Part shown: positions 7,900 through 15,438 of the stretch, one piece after another | Numbering within the stretch: position 1 is the first letter of the stretch | Layout: each line of letters opens with the position of its first letter | Assembly: GCA_050747865.1 (NCBI GenBank) | Contig: JBOGJI010000245.1 | Location: 1-47,938, forward strand | DNA: 47,938 nt | Origin: JBOGJI01 sp050747865 | GTDB taxonomy: Bacteria > Acidobacteriota > Thermoanaerobaculia > Multivoradales > JAHEKO01 | Reading direction: 5' to 3' | Program-made: the position numbers and the translations under genes | Notes under the pieces: model-generated | What the model was told of the DNA's origin: nothing | The model's input: the letters and a program-made list of their open reading frames with translations, nothing else | The model's database searches: none

Positions 7900-8402
7900 G
7901 CGAACCGGTGAGGGCGATCAGCAACGGTGCCACAGAGACGGCGCCCGCCGTCTCCGGCGAGTTGCTCGCCGAGCTGCGCGAGTACTGCGTTCGCCTGGCC
8001 CGTCACTTCGGCGCCATGCAGGCGGCCGAGGACGTGGCGCAGGACGCGATGATGACCTTCCTCGTCGCCGACGAAGTCGAGGCGCCCTACGCCTGGTTGC
8101 GCACCGTTGTGCGCCGGCTCGTTTCGCTGCGTCACCGCGATCTCCACGCCCACGAGAGCGTCGATGGCATCCCGCGCGCCGAAAGTCCGCGATCCGCCGC
8201 CACGACAGATCAGCTCGTCCTGTTCCGCCAGGTGCTGAGCCGTCTGCCCGCCCGCGACCGGCGGATCCTGATGTTCAAGCTGCGCGGATATTCCTACGGC
8301 GAGATGGCGCGCCGGCTCGGCTGTCGGCCGAGCGCCGTCGGCACCACCGTCAATCGCACGTTCGGCAGGGTACGCCGGCTCGTGGAGCATGGCGTGGAGT
8401 GA
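7896..8402 (+). CDS. RNA polymerase sigma factor, sigma-70 (ECF-like) family
   Basis: Would direct RNA polymerase to a specific promoter set. In 168 residues region 2 is recognisable (ELREYCVRLARHFGAMQAAE, DVAQDAMMTFL, APYAWLRTVVRRLV), as is region 4 (FRQVLSRLPARDRRILMFKL, YSYGEMARRLGCRPSAVGTT). No region 1.1 or 3 is evident, as in ECF factors. The GTG start at 7896 overlaps the ankyrin gene stop. No zinc-type anti-sigma gene follows. The next gene begins at 8635 behind its own promoter, which makes the ankyrin protein the only linked candidate regulator. Confidence 0.85.
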   Translation: MSEPVRAISNGATETAPAVSGELLAELREYCVRLARHFGAMQAAEDVAQDAMMTFLVADEVEAPYAWLRTVVRRLVSLRHRDLHAHESVDGIPRAESPRSAATTDQLVLFRQVLSRLPARDRRILMFKLRGYSYGEMARRLGCRPSAVGTTVNRTFGRVRRLVEHGVE

Positions 8403-8487
8403 CGCTGCGACCCGCCGCTGGGCGCGCATGCTGGGCTCTGCTACGCGACCTCCGATAACCCCAGCACCTCGACTTGCGTAAAGGTTC

Positions 8488-8516
8488 TTGACAGGGCTCG
8501 TGCCACTGGTTAGGCT
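8488..8516 (+). promoter_or_regulatory. Sigma-70-type promoter of exopolysaccharide operon 1
   Basis: TTGACA at 8488-8493, a 17-base spacer and TAGGCT at 8511-8516. The -35 match is perfect; the -10 is weak (3 of 6). A long frame could nominally begin with the TTG of the -35 box, so this promoter argues for the downstream ATG at 8635 and a leader of roughly 110 bases. Confidence 0.55.
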
Positions 8517-8634
8517 GATCCATCGTCACGTAAGTCAGGCCTTGTCTTCGAAAAGGCCGCGTGCGGCAATTGGCGCATCGACGCCATCCGGGGGGGGTTC
8601 GGGGAAGTTGGCAGAGTCGGGATATCCGGTCACC

Positions 8635-9444
8635 ATGGCGGGTGTAGGCCCGGTTCGACGGGTGCCGCGGCTCGGTGCGCTCCACTGGGCGGTAGTCGCC
8701 TGGGGAGGCGGCCTGGCGTTGCTCGTCGTCGCCGCGCTCCCGAGGATCGGCGCGGTGCGTCTGGTCTTCGGCCTGAGCCTCGTTTGGATCCTCCTTGCCG
8801 CCCTCCTGATGTTGCTGGGCCTTGCCCAGGTGATCCGCTACGCGGTGCGCCTCGAGCACAGTTACGAGCTGAGCGTCGCCAAGCTGGCGGTGCAGGAGGA
8901 CAGCGCCCTCCTCTCACCCGACGAGGTGCACTTCGACCTCGCCCTGAAGATGTTCCTGCTCGCGTCGCGGCACCAGCGCCCGTTGAGCTGCATCGCCATC
9001 GAGATCGACCGGCGCTCCCTCGCTCACTTGCTGGACGAAGCCGGCTGGGAAGCCGCCGACTCCGCGATAGAGGCCTCGGCGCTGGGTCTGGTGGCGATGG
9101 AGGTCGCGGGAGTGACGCGGCGCAGCGACCTGACGATCAAGGGATCGGAGCCACGCCAGCTCGTCGTGCTCTGCCCGGAGACCGGTAGGGTCGGCGCACT
9201 GCGCGTCGCGCGCAAGATCGATCATGCCTTGCGGGAGCTGAAGCTGGAGATGCACCTCGGAGTGTCGACTTTCCCAGGTGACGCCTCCAGCTTGCGGGAG
9301 CTGCTCGAGCGCGCCGAGTCGGAGCTGCGGCACTCGGGCGATCCTCGCGATACCGCGCAACTGGCCCTCGAGTTCTCGGAGTGGGACGAGTCCGCGCTCG
9401 AGGGCGAGAAAAGTGAATCTGCAGTAACGACGAGGTCGGCATGA
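8635..9444 (+). CDS. Two-helix membrane protein with degenerate GGDEF-like domain
   Basis: Start ATG 8635 is chosen because upstream codons run into the promoter. In 269 residues there are two hydrophobic helices (about 13-37 and 40-68), then a GGDEF-like domain: LALKMFLLASRHQRPLSCIA, RRSDLTIKGSEPRQLVVLCP, ALRVARKIDHAL and LGVSTFPGDASSLRELLERA. The catalytic GGDEF is replaced by SEPRQ, so diguanylate cyclase activity is not expected. RxxD (R162-D165) is kept at the place of the c-di-GMP inhibitory site. Its stop overlaps the priming transferase start (ATGA). A receptor-like role similar to PelD is an inference; the degenerate domain itself is clear. Confidence 0.75.
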   Translation: MAGVGPVRRVPRLGALHWAVVAWGGGLALLVVAALPRIGAVRLVFGLSLVWILLAALLMLLGLAQVIRYAVRLEHSYELSVAKLAVQEDSALLSPDEVHFDLALKMFLLASRHQRPLSCIAIEIDRRSLAHLLDEAGWEAADSAIEASALGLVAMEVAGVTRRSDLTIKGSEPRQLVVLCPETGRVGALRVARKIDHALRELKLEMHLGVSTFPGDASSLRELLERAESELRHSGDPRDTAQLALEFSEWDESALEGEKSESAVTTRSA

Positions 9445-10148
9445 GCCAGGTCCTGCTCCAACGTCTCCAGAACAGCCAGAACAGGCCGTCGCCGAGGGTG
9501 ATCCTGTGGGAGCCCCCCAGCTTGCGGCGCCCCGCGCGGCAATCCACGCGCCGATGGCACGTCAAGAGACTGTTCGATGTCCTGGCCGTCTCGTTGGCGG
9601 CGCCGGTGTGGCTGCCGGCTCTGCTCCTCATCGCGATCGCGATCAAGATCAGCGCTCCCGAGGCGCCGGTCTTCTTCGCGCAAAGGCGTACCGGACAGGG
9701 CGGCCGCAGCTTCCCTATGATCAAGTTTCGGACGATGTACCCGGGCGCCGACAAGCTCAAGGAAGGCGTGCGTCGGTTGAGCGAGCTACCGTGGCCCGAC
9801 TTCAAAGTCACGGACGATCCCCGGGTGACCCGACTGGGCCGATTCTTGCGTCGGACCAGCTTCGACGAGCTCCCCCAGCTCCTGAACGTCCTGAGAGGCG
9901 AGATGAGTTTCGTCGGGCCACGCCCCACATCGTTCTCGGTGACGACCTACGCCCACTGGCAGATGGCACGGCTGGAGGCGCCTCCCGGGCTCACGGGTTT
10001 GTGGCAGGTGGACGGTAGGGGCTCCGCTGACTTCGAACACCGGACACGACAGGACATCGACTACATCCGGCGGCAGTCTCTGCTGCTCGACCTGAAGATC
10101 CTGCTGCGCACCATCGGCGTCGTCGTGCGCCGCAAGGGCGGGTATTGA
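9441..10148 (+). CDS. Polyprenyl-phosphate sugar phosphotransferase (initiating PGT)
   Basis: Starts exopolysaccharide synthesis by moving a sugar-1-phosphate from a nucleotide sugar to undecaprenyl phosphate at the inner membrane. It is a 235-residue monotopic bacterial sugar transferase. Visible features are the KRLFDVL start of the domain, one reentrant hydrophobic segment (about 45-70), IKFRTMYPGADK, TSFDELPQLLNVLRGEMSFV with the catalytic Asp-Glu pair, GPRP and PGLTGLWQVDGR. The N-terminal extension is short, so this is the minimal PglC/WcaJ-C-terminal form. It overlaps both neighbours by 4 bases. Confidence 0.92.
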   Translation: MSQVLLQRLQNSQNRPSPRVILWEPPSLRRPARQSTRRWHVKRLFDVLAVSLAAPVWLPALLLIAIAIKISAPEAPVFFAQRRTGQGGRSFPMIKFRTMYPGADKLKEGVRRLSELPWPDFKVTDDPRVTRLGRFLRRTSFDELPQLLNVLRGEMSFVGPRPTSFSVTTYAHWQMARLEAPPGLTGLWQVDGRGSADFEHRTRQDIDYIRRQSLLLDLKILLRTIGVVVRRKGGY

Positions 10149-11635
10149 CCGGATCGGCCGTCGCGCCGCTCAAGGGCTGGGCCCGGGCCGGCTGGCTGGC
10201 GGCTGCCACGGGCGCCGGCCTGACGGTCGGCCTGCTCGCCACCCGCATCGCCACCCCCAAACTCGCTCTCGTCGCCGTCATCGGCCTGCTGGGTGCCGCC
10301 GCGATCGCGGCGATTCCCGAGCTCGGCCTGCTGGCACTTGCCTTCGCGGCCTACCTCAATCTGTCCGGCGTGCTGGCCGATCGGCTTCCGGGGCCCTCGC
10401 TGATGGACCTCCTGATTCCGTTCTTGGCCCTCGTTGTGCTCGCGCGCTGGTTCGTGTGGCGAGAACGTCCTACGGGCTGGCTCCAGCCGGCTCTGCTGCT
10501 CACAGCGTATGGCGTTGCTGGAGCGCTGTCACTGCTGGCAGCCGAGTACCCGAGCATCACGCTCGCAAGTCTTGCGAGTCTCGCCAAGGACGGAATCATC
10601 GCCGTTCTCGTGGGGATCTTGCTGCGGCGTGGAGTGACGCTGCGACGGGTGCTCTGGGCGCTGCTCGCAGCCGGGCTCATCATGGGGACGATCAGCGTGC
10701 ACCAGCACTTGACGGGGAACTTCGGGTCCGACTACTGGGGCTTTGCCAACGCACCCATACCGTACTCCGCGCCCGCGCAGACCGTATACCGCGTAGCCGG
10801 GCCGGTCGGCAACCCCAACTACTACGGTTTGATCCTGGTGGCTCTCGTCCCCATCGCCTTTGATCGCCTCGCCGCCAAGAGGAGCCTCGCATCGCGCACC
10901 CTCGCCTTGTGGGTACTGGTGGCGTGCTCCCTGTCCATCGTGTTCACGTACTCACGTGGCGCGTTCTTGGCTTTGCTCGCCGTCCTCGTGCTCCTTTGGT
11001 TCTTCCGTCGGCCGCGTCCGCGCCACCTGCTTGCGGCCGTCGTACTGGCCGCGCTGCTGCTGCCGTTCGTGCCGTCGAGTTACGTCGTGAGGATGCAGAC
11101 CCTCATCGGTGCCCTCGGGGGGACGGGCAGCCATGTCGGTTTGTCGGATTCGTCATTGCGGGGACGGCTCTCCGAGAATCTGGCCGCCGTTCGGATGTTC
11201 CTCGAGCATCCCTGGATCGGCATCGGGCTGGGAAACTATCCAACACGCTACCAGGACTACTCGCAGCAGCTCCTGCTCGACCCCCGTCCGGAGAATCGCT
11301 CGCCCCATAGTTTGTACTTGGAGATCGCCGCGGAGACGGGCGTCATCGGCCTGCTTGCGTTCGGTGGCGTTCTCTGGGCTGTGCTAAGCAGCATCCTCCG
11401 TGCCAGCAGATCTGCGCGTATCCCGCAGCTGACGGAGCTCCGCGGAATGGTGGTCGCCGTCGCCCTCGCCCTCGTCGGATTCCTGGCCGGTTCTCTCTTC
11501 CTCCATGCCAGCAATGCCAGGTACTTGTGGCTGCTTGTCGGAGTCGCCCTGGCCCTGCCCCGCGTGGCGGCGAACGAGCGGGAGGCCCTGGGTGCGGCCG
11601 CCGGCGACGTCGGACTGCTCCCACGCAACTCGTAG
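10145..11635 (+). CDS. O-antigen ligase/polymerase family membrane protein
   Basis: Wzy/WaaL-type polytopic protein that would polymerise or ligate lipid-linked repeat units on the outer face of the inner membrane. It has 496 residues, about 12 hydrophobic segments, and a large periplasmic loop with GPVGNPNYYG and, further on, HPWIGIGLGNYPTRYQDY and SPHSLYLEIAAETGVIGLLA, the conserved PF04932-like region. The TTG start at 10145 overlaps the preceding stop (TTGA). In this context, polymerase is a little more likely than ligase. Confidence 0.85.
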   Translation: MTGSAVAPLKGWARAGWLAAATGAGLTVGLLATRIATPKLALVAVIGLLGAAAIAAIPELGLLALAFAAYLNLSGVLADRLPGPSLMDLLIPFLALVVLARWFVWRERPTGWLQPALLLTAYGVAGALSLLAAEYPSITLASLASLAKDGIIAVLVGILLRRGVTLRRVLWALLAAGLIMGTISVHQHLTGNFGSDYWGFANAPIPYSAPAQTVYRVAGPVGNPNYYGLILVALVPIAFDRLAAKRSLASRTLALWVLVACSLSIVFTYSRGAFLALLAVLVLLWFFRRPRPRHLLAAVVLAALLLPFVPSSYVVRMQTLIGALGGTGSHVGLSDSSLRGRLSENLAAVRMFLEHPWIGIGLGNYPTRYQDYSQQLLLDPRPENRSPHSLYLEIAAETGVIGLLAFGGVLWAVLSSILRASRSARIPQLTELRGMVVAVALALVGFLAGSLFLHASNARYLWLLVGVALALPRVAANEREALGAAAGDVGLLPRNS

Positions 11636-11654
11636 CGCCCGGGGCGAGCGGTGG

Positions 11655-11660
11655 TAGATT
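11655..11660 (+). promoter_or_regulatory. Possible -10 box (TAGATT) 9 bases before the GT4 start
   Basis: TAGATT ends 9 bases before the ATG at 11670, in the 34-base gap after the ligase gene. There is no clear Shine-Dalgarno sequence. It fits the pattern of -10 boxes seen close to several start codons here, suggesting a secondary leaderless transcript. Weak on its own. Confidence 0.25.
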
Positions 11661-11669
11661 TCCGATCCG

Positions 11670-12809
11670 ATGCGCATCGGACAATTGATCGATTCGCTGT
11701 CGGTCGGCGGCGCCCAGAGCCTGCAGTTGATGTTCGCCCAGGCGGTGCAGGATCGTGACGTCGAGCTCACTGTCGCGACCCTGTATCCGAGTCGAGTCGG
11801 TGAGCTCGCGGCGGAGCTCGAGAGCCTGGGAGTACGCGTTGTGGCGCTGCATGGCCGGAGCCTGCTCGACCCGCTGCGTGCTAGGCGGCTGGTTCGTTTC
11901 CTGCGCCGCGAGAGGTTCAATGTGCTGTTCACACACCTGAGCTCGGCCAACCTCCTTGGTCCCATCGCCGGCCGCATCGCCGGTGTACCCACCATCGCCA
12001 CGCTGCACGCGATCAGTCGCCCGACTCTACGGACTCGCGAGACCCTGGAGACCTGGGCCCTGCGGCGGGCGACGACCCACTGCGTGGCGGTGGGGTCCGC
12101 GGTTGCCGAGGCGCATCGCGACCGGGTCGCCCCCGCGTCATGCGTCGTGATCCCGAATCCGGTGAAGGAGATTCCTCCGTTGCCGCGCGCCGATCGCCTG
12201 GCAGCACGCCGCGAGCTGATCGGGACGAAGCAGGTCATGCTGGTGTCCACCGGCAGGCTAAAGCCGGTCAAAGGGTTTGCGGATCTCCTCACGGCCTTCG
12301 CAGAGCTGCGCCGAACCCAACCGGAAGCCGCGCTCGTGATCGCCGGTTCCGGGCCGCTGGAAGGAGAACTCCGCGCCCAGATCTTGCGGCTCGGATTGCA
12401 GGGCCATGCCCACTTGATCGGGCTGTGCCGTGACGTACCGCGTCTGCTCGCGGCAGCCGACCTCTACGTCAATGCCTCGCACCAGGAGGGAATGCCCATG
12501 AGCGTCCTGGAGGCGATGGCGGCCGGCTTGCCCGTCGTGGCCACCGGGGTAGGTGACGTTCGATCCATCGTCGTTGACGGGAGCGGACTCCTGGTTCCAC
12601 CGCGCGAACCGCACGCGCTAGCCGCCGCCCTCAAGCGTCTCCTCGACAACCGGGAGCAAGCAGCGGCCATGGGCACGGTCGCCCGGCAGTACGTGCGCCG
12701 AAACCATCGGGTCGACCGCTGGGCCGAGCGCCTGCTTCAGCTCGCCGCGCAGGTCGGCCGCTCAACGGGCAGCCACCTACCCAGCCGAAAGCCGCTCCAG
12801 GGGCCATGA
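11670..12809 (+). CDS. Glycosyltransferase family 4
   Basis: Retaining GT-B transferase of 379 residues. The N-terminal acceptor domain starts MRIGQLIDSLSVGGAQSLQL. The C-terminal nucleotide-sugar domain has STGRLKPVKGFADLLTAFAE, VIAGSGPLEGEL and the EX7E motif in HQEGMPMSVLEAMAAGLPVV. It is the first of four GT4 genes in operon 1. The preceding gene ends 34 bases upstream; the next GT4 overlaps by 4 bases (ATGA). The donor sugar cannot be read from sequence. Confidence 0.88.
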   Translation: MRIGQLIDSLSVGGAQSLQLMFAQAVQDRDVELTVATLYPSRVGELAAELESLGVRVVALHGRSLLDPLRARRLVRFLRRERFNVLFTHLSSANLLGPIAGRIAGVPTIATLHAISRPTLRTRETLETWALRRATTHCVAVGSAVAEAHRDRVAPASCVVIPNPVKEIPPLPRADRLAARRELIGTKQVMLVSTGRLKPVKGFADLLTAFAELRRTQPEAALVIAGSGPLEGELRAQILRLGLQGHAHLIGLCRDVPRLLAAADLYVNASHQEGMPMSVLEAMAAGLPVVATGVGDVRSIVVDGSGLLVPPREPHALAAALKRLLDNREQAAAMGTVARQYVRRNHRVDRWAERLLQLAAQVGRSTGSHLPSRKPLQGP

Positions 12810-13975
12810 GGCGTCGCCACCGCAAAGCGACGATGCGCGTCGCCATGGTGATCCACGGGTACTACCCGCTGATTGGCGGTGCCGAGCGACAGCTCGCGGC
12901 GGTGGCGCCGGTGCTCCAGGCGCAGGGCGTCGATGTCCACGTGATCACCCGGCGGTTTCCCGGGCTAGCCGCTCGCGAAACGATCGCGGGCGTAGCCGTC
13001 CATCGCCTCAGCGCGCCCGGAGCAAAGGCCGCCAGCTCCGCAGCTTTCAGCCTGGCGGCGGTGTGGCGGATGGCGCGGTTGCAGCCTGATGTCATTCACG
13101 CCCACGATGTCTACTCGCCGACAACTGCGGCTCTCCTCGCCCGAAGGCTCCTCGGTACGCCCGTGGTCGTGAAGGTTCCCAGGGGCGGCAGCCTCAGCAG
13201 CCTCCGGCGCCTCCAGCGTCGCGCTCTCGGGCGCCGGCGGGTGGCGTGGCTACGACGGAGTGTGGATGCGTTCATTTCCATCAGCCGGGAGATCGACGAC
13301 GAGCTGGCGGTGATCGGCATTTCACCTGAGCGGCGCGTTTCCATCCCGAACGGCGTCGACACTACCCGTTTCGTGCCTTTCTCGGCCCCGGAGCGGACGC
13401 GGTGTCGGGAGACGCTCGACCTCCCGCAGGCTCCGGTCGCGGTTTTCACCGGGCGCCTGGCGCAGGAGAAGCGGCTCGGCGACCTGCTCGCGATCTGGCC
13501 GGCGGTACGCGCCCGCCACGGCGGTGCACTGCTCCTGCTGGTGGGGGCGGGAGTAGAGAGCGGAACACTCGAGAGTTTGTCCAGCGAAGGTGTCCGCTTC
13601 ACCGGTCCGGTTCTCGACGTGGCTCCCTACCTGCAGGCCGCCGACCTCTTCGTTCTGCCCTCGGCGGCGGAAGGCCTCTCGAACTCGCTGCTGGAGGCCA
13701 TGTCCACGGGTCTGCCGTGCGTCGCCACGGCGGTAGGCGGCGCGCGCGAGCTGATCGAGCATGGGAACAATGGCTGGCTCGTGCCTCCGGGCGAGCGCGA
13801 TCACTTGCAGCAGGCGATCCTCACCCTGTTCGACGATGCGGAGCTACGGGAGGCCCTCGGGCGGCGAGCCCGCCGCCGTGTAGAGTCTTGCTACCCTTTG
13901 TCTCGAACGGCCACCGAGCTGATCGCGCTCTACCGGCGCCTGATAGGCTCCAATGCCAGATGCCCCAGCTCTTGA
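12806..13975 (+). CDS. Glycosyltransferase family 4
   Basis: Second GT4 (389 residues from the overlapping ATG at 12806). An ATG at 12833 would start directly at MRVAMVIHGYYPLIGGAERQ and is an equally good start; the first is preferred for the ATGA overlap. Motifs include VFTGRLAQEKRLGDLL, a LLLVGAG strand and the EX7E signature in AAEGLSNSLLEAMSTGLPCV. It likely adds the next sugar of the repeat unit. The GT series is interrupted after it by 355 bases carrying gene remnants. Confidence 0.87.
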   Translation: MRRRHRKATMRVAMVIHGYYPLIGGAERQLAAVAPVLQAQGVDVHVITRRFPGLAARETIAGVAVHRLSAPGAKAASSAAFSLAAVWRMARLQPDVIHAHDVYSPTTAALLARRLLGTPVVVKVPRGGSLSSLRRLQRRALGRRRVAWLRRSVDAFISISREIDDELAVIGISPERRVSIPNGVDTTRFVPFSAPERTRCRETLDLPQAPVAVFTGRLAQEKRLGDLLAIWPAVRARHGGALLLLVGAGVESGTLESLSSEGVRFTGPVLDVAPYLQAADLFVLPSAAEGLSNSLLEAMSTGLPCVATAVGGARELIEHGNNGWLVPPGERDHLQQAILTLFDDAELREALGRRARRRVESCYPLSRTATELIALYRRLIGSNARCPSS

Positions 13976-14166
13976 CGCGGAGGCTGGCGGCCACAACCGT
14001 ACTCGTCGCCGTCGCGATTGCCACGGTTGTGTTGGTTGTGGCGTCGCACGATCGCGTGGCGTTGCCGGTCATCCTGTATCCGCCGGTGACACTCGCTGCC
14101 CTGCTCTTCCTGGAGCGCACGACCTCAATCGGGCTCGATGCCCGCATGCGGAGGCCCCAGCCATGA
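13960..14166 (+). pseudogene. Fragment of a polytopic membrane glycosyltransferase
   Basis: A 68-codon frame, MPQLLTRRLAATTVLVAVAI onward, whose last part (YPPVTLAALLFLERTTSIGL) resembles residues around nucleotides 33408-33480 of the intact membrane GT at 32434-34059 (YPLVSIAALLHLERTSSIGF). About 17 of 29 residues match in the best stretch, with similar bases. It stops right after that motif (RM then RRPQP). A whole enzyme is over 500 residues, so this is a remnant, although the short frame could still be translated as a one-helix peptide. Confidence 0.65.
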
Positions 14167-14324
14167 TCGGGGCCTCGATCTCGCTCAAGCGCCCGTTCCA
14201 GCTCCTTGACACCTCGATGCCGACCTCCGCTACCCTCAACAACAACGAGGTGGTGCGCCTAGTCGACGCCCACGTCGATCGCAACCGCGCCGGGATTCGC
14301 CGGGCCTCTGGAATGGCGGCCTGA
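14163..14324 (+). pseudogene. C-terminal fragment of an FAD-dependent oxidoreductase
   Basis: A 53-codon frame containing PFQLLDTSMPTSATLNNNEV followed by VRLVDAHVDRN. This closely matches the C-terminus of the intact oxidoreductase at 42871-44214 (PFQILNTSMLTCATLNNNEV then VRLVDAFVERN), also at base level. None of the FAD-binding N-terminus is present. It overlaps the previous fragment by 4 bases. The two fragments keep the order of their intact relatives 10 kb apart in locus 2, as if a second copy of that locus had collapsed here. Confidence 0.8.
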
Positions 14325-14330
14325 GACGGG

Positions 14331-15434
14331 ATGCGTATCCTCTATGTGATCGACAGCCTGAAGGTCGGCGGCGCCGAGATGCTGCTGCTCGACATGCTGC
14401 GGGGCTACCGGGATCAGGGTCACCGGCTCGCCGTGGCGTATTTCTCACCCGGGCCGCTGGAGGGCGAGGTCGCGGCGCTAGACGTCCCGGCTTCCCGGGT
14501 GAGCCGTAGCGGTCTCGCCGATCCGCGGGCCGTACTCCGTCTGGTTGGCCTTATCCGGCGCCAACGCCCGCAAGTCGTGCATACGCATCTATGGAAGAGT
14601 GATCTGGCGGGTCAGCTCGCGGCGGCGCTGGCCGGTGTCCCGGTGCGGGTCTCCACGGCACATAACGTCGACCCCTGGCGTCGCAGAGGGGCTCTCGCCC
14701 GCATCAACCGCCTGTTCACCTCACGTTGTCAACGGGTGATCGCCGTGTCGCGCGAGGTACACGACTACCTGGTCGAGACCCGCGCCTATCAGCCCGAGAA
14801 GCTGGTGACCATCGAGAACGGAATCGACCTCACGCGCTTCGATCCCCACAGGCAACCACCGGCGAATCTGGCCGCGACCTGGGGTTTCGAACCCGATGCT
14901 CCAATGATCGGGGTGGTTGGGCGCCTCGAACCTCAGAAGGGCCATTCCGTCCTCCTCGAGGCGGCGGTTCACGTCACCCGGGAGCTGCCCAAAGCGCGGT
15001 TTCTCGTCGTCGGCGACGGCCATCTGCGCTCCGAACTCGAAGCGCAGCGCAGCCGGCTCGGTCTCGATAGTCGGGTAGTCTTTACCGGTGTCGTGCACGA
15101 CGTTCCGGCCACCCTCTCGGCGCTCGATGCCATCACCTTCCCCTCGCTGTGGGAGGGGCTCCCGGTGGCACTGCTCGAAGCTATGGCGATGGAGAAGCCG
15201 GTTGTCGCCACCACCGTCGGCGGCATTCCGGAAGTGGTGCGCGACGGTGTGAGCGGTGTGCTCGTTCCGCCCGGCGATCCGGAAGCGCTCGCCCGCGGCC
15301 TCCTCGGGGTTCTGCGCGACCCCACCCTGGCGCGGCGGCTGGGAACACAGGCCCGTCAAGTGGTGAGGCAGCGCTACAGTGCGCAGACGATGCACCGACG
15401 CATCCTCGACCTCTACAGTGGGCTCATGGGCTGA
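14331..15434 (+). CDS. Glycosyltransferase family 4
   Basis: Third GT4, 367 residues, starting MRILYVIDSLKVGGAEMLLL. It has GVVGRLEPQKGHSVLLEAAV, VVGDGHLRSELE and the EX7E motif in LWEGLPVALLEAMAMEKPVV. It begins 6 bases after the oxidoreductase remnant, so the rearrangement joined it cleanly to the operon. The next GT4 starts 4 bases after its stop. Confidence 0.88.
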   Translation: MRILYVIDSLKVGGAEMLLLDMLRGYRDQGHRLAVAYFSPGPLEGEVAALDVPASRVSRSGLADPRAVLRLVGLIRRQRPQVVHTHLWKSDLAGQLAAALAGVPVRVSTAHNVDPWRRRGALARINRLFTSRCQRVIAVSREVHDYLVETRAYQPEKLVTIENGIDLTRFDPHRQPPANLAATWGFEPDAPMIGVVGRLEPQKGHSVLLEAAVHVTRELPKARFLVVGDGHLRSELEAQRSRLGLDSRVVFTGVVHDVPATLSALDAITFPSLWEGLPVALLEAMAMEKPVVATTVGGIPEVVRDGVSGVLVPPGDPEALARGLLGVLRDPTLARRLGTQARQVVRQRYSAQTMHRRILDLYSGLMG

Positions 15435-15438
15435 CGCC

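Noticed and set aside
8488..8634. N-terminal extension of the degenerate-GGDEF protein starting at TTG
   Set aside because: The TTG is the -35 box of a good promoter, and the extension is low complexity.
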